From NCBI GenBank assembly GCA_046047235.1, contig JBJOII010000100.1, positions 1 to 16,076 on the forward strand: a DNA stretch of 16,076 nt. Direction: 5' to 3'. The notes beneath the pieces are model-generated. The model saw nothing but the letters and a program-made list of their open reading frames with translations. It was not told where the DNA came from and made no database searches. A program made the position numbers and the translations under genes. The DNA comes from JBMTVN01 sp046047235 (lineage in GTDB: Bacteria; Verrucomicrobiota; Verrucomicrobiia; Limisphaerales; JAHDYP01). Shown one piece after another: positions 14,938 through 16,076 of the stretch. Position 1 is the first letter of the stretch. Every line of letters begins with the position of its first letter.

Positions 14938-15966
14938 CTATCTAGAAGCCTCGACCAAGACCTCCAAATGAGCCGCCGACGCACCCGAGTCAATCGTCTC
15001 CATCGCCTTCTCCCAACCACCAGAAATACTCTCGGCCGCACCTGCCACAAATAAAGCCGCACCCGCGTTCAGCAAGACAGAATCCCGACACGGACCCCGC
15101 TCCTGCCCCGTCAAAATTCGGCGCGTCAGCTCGGCGTTGAACTCGCGATCCCCCCCACGCAGATCCGCCAGACAAGCACGCTGCAGAGGAAACAAACCAG
15201 GCTCAAGGCTCGAAACGGAGAATCCTCTCTCCTGATAAAATTCAGCCACCTGAGTGGAACCCAAAGTCGACAACTCGTCCACCGCCGCACCAGTCGGCTC
15301 CGGCCCCCCGGCCTCCACCGGCACACTCCCGCAAACAACCATCCCACGCCTCACTCCCAAACTCTGCAACACCCGCGCCAACGACTCACATAATGCCGGG
15401 CTGGAAACCCCCATCAGCTGCGCTGAAGGCCGAACCGGATTCAGAAGCGGCCCCAGAAAATTAAACAGCGTCCGTTGACCCGCTTCAGCACAAAGCCGCC
15501 TGGCGGGCGCAATGTGCTTGAACGCAGGGTGAAACCGCGGAGCAAACAAAAATGCAAAACCATACCGCTCCAGCCACTCCCCCACCTCCGCAGGCTCCAA
15601 CTCAATCCGTATCCCCAACGCCTCCAAAACATCCGCACTACCCGACTTGGATGTGACCGCCCGATTCCCATGCTTCGCCACCGGCACCCCCGCCGCAGAC
15701 ACCACCAACGCCGCCGTGCTCGAAATGTTAAACGTGTTCAAGCGGTCCCCACCCGTCCCCACAATGTCCAATAACCCAACCCGCCGCACACGATCAGAAA
15801 CCACCGGCTTCACCGCCATCTCCCTTAACGCAGAGGCAAACGCTGCAATCTCCTCCGGCCGCTCCCCCCTGCTAGCCAGGGCCGTCAAAAATGCCGCCTT
15901 GCCCTCAGCCCCCACATCCTCGCGCGTCAGCAACGCAACGTCGGCCAGCAACTGAGCCGGTGTCAT
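14938..15966 (-). CDS. trpD: Anthranilate phosphoribosyltransferase
   Basis: Catalyses the second step of tryptophan biosynthesis, transferring phosphoribose from PRPP to anthranilate in the cytoplasm. The family motifs are clear: DIVGTGGDRLNTFNIS (67-82, PRPP-binding), KHGNR (98-102), SGSADVLEALG (108-118), NFLGPLLNPVRP further on, and acidic VDELSTLG and NAELT for metal binding. The 342-residue length is near normal. However, homology is convincing only from about residue 15 (REDVGAEGKAAFLTAL). The family usually has 15-20 more residues before this point, and the first ~14 residues here look like part of a fasciclin domain continuing from upstream. The ATG at 15964-15966 may thus not be the native start. 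No other trp gene is in the window. Confidence 0.9.
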   Translation of the reverse strand: MTPAQLLADVALLTREDVGAEGKAAFLTALASRGERPEEIAAFASALREMAVKPVVSDRVRRVGLLDIVGTGGDRLNTFNISSTAALVVSAAGVPVAKHGNRAVTSKSGSADVLEALGIRIELEPAEVGEWLERYGFAFLFAPRFHPAFKHIAPARRLCAEAGQRTLFNFLGPLLNPVRPSAQLMGVSSPALCESLARVLQSLGVRRGMVVCGSVPVEAGGPEPTGAAVDELSTLGSTQVAEFYQERGFSVSSLEPGLFPLQRACLADLRGGDREFNAELTRRILTGQERGPCRDSVLLNAGAALFVAGAAESISGGWEKAMETIDSGASAAHLEVLVEASR

Positions 15967-16076
15967 GGCGAGTTGCGCCGCCAGCGCGTCGAAGGCGGCA
16001 TCCTTCGGGGCGAACAGTGTGTAGGGGCCGGGGCCTGACAGCGCGGCAGCCAGGCCAGTGGCGACACCGGCTTGAA
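15925..16076 (-). other. Fasciclin-domain fragment joined in frame to trpD (possible chimera)
   Basis: The trpD frame stays open upstream of its ATG to the window edge, adding 36 codons. The added translation contains SGPGPYTLFAPKDAAFDALA, a classic FAS1 (fasciclin) segment, and the first ~14 residues of the trpD frame (MTPAQLLADVALLT) match the part that normally follows in bacterial FAS1 domains. The + strand also changes from C-rich to G-rich here: 15961-16020 has 23 G and 17 C. A FAS1-TrpD fusion protein makes no obvious sense, so a chimeric join somewhere in about 15925-15965 is likely. A real rearrangement cannot be excluded. Confidence 0.5.

Noticed and set aside
1..16076. CRISPR arrays, tRNA or rRNA genes, insertion sequences, phage genes
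   Set aside because: No regularly spaced repeats, transposase or integrase motifs, terminal inverted repeats or RNA-gene signatures were seen on either strand.

Overview
The window reads as chromosomal DNA of a Gram-negative bacterium, most likely a Verrucomicrobiota (PVC group) member. The clues are two GYF_2-domain membrane proteins beside a DUF2752 protein, a tonB-exbB-exbD-exbD set, and a secreted beta-helix glycosidase-like protein. This assignment is an inference from gene content, held at moderate confidence. All genes but one lie on the minus strand, and the + strand is C-rich and G-poor through almost the whole window, including the single plus-strand gene.

Layout. (1) Positions 162-6690, minus: a six-gene operon read hdrC-hdrB-hdrA-mvhD-mvhG-mvhA. 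It encodes a complete methanogen-type MvhADG [NiFe]-hydrogenase (group 3c) and a heterodisulfide reductase HdrABC. All metal-cluster and flavin motifs are present, and the genes overlap or nearly touch. The expected complex oxidises H2 in the cytoplasm and splits the electrons, by flavin-based bifurcation in HdrA, between ferredoxin and a disulfide-type acceptor at HdrB. Nothing in the window names the acceptor. (2) Positions 6691-7175: a 485-base divergent intergenic region, AT-richer than the rest, with a 9-base direct repeat. (3) Positions 7176-9614, plus: a secreted right-handed beta-helix protein resembling GH141 glycosidases, with an unusual C-terminal PDZ domain. (4) Positions 9640-11938, minus: tonB, exbB and two tandem exbD genes, the TonB energising complex. 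(5) Positions 12038-14837, minus: four uncharacterised membrane proteins (GYF_2 with a DUF975-like core and a basic tail; GYF_2; DUF2752; a small three-helix protein), the last three tightly coupled. (6) Positions 14938-15966, minus: trpD of tryptophan biosynthesis.

Both extreme ends look foreign to the rest. The first ~150 bases and the last ~110-150 bases lose or reverse the C>G bias and hold unrelated protein fragments. At the right end a fasciclin-like fragment runs in frame into the start of trpD. I suspect assembly or chimera joins there, so the trpD N-terminus may be incomplete or wrong.

The most interesting content is the complete electron-bifurcating Hdr-Mvh operon in an apparently non-methanogenic bacterium, then the beta-helix/PDZ fusion and the GYF_2/DUF2752 membrane cluster.
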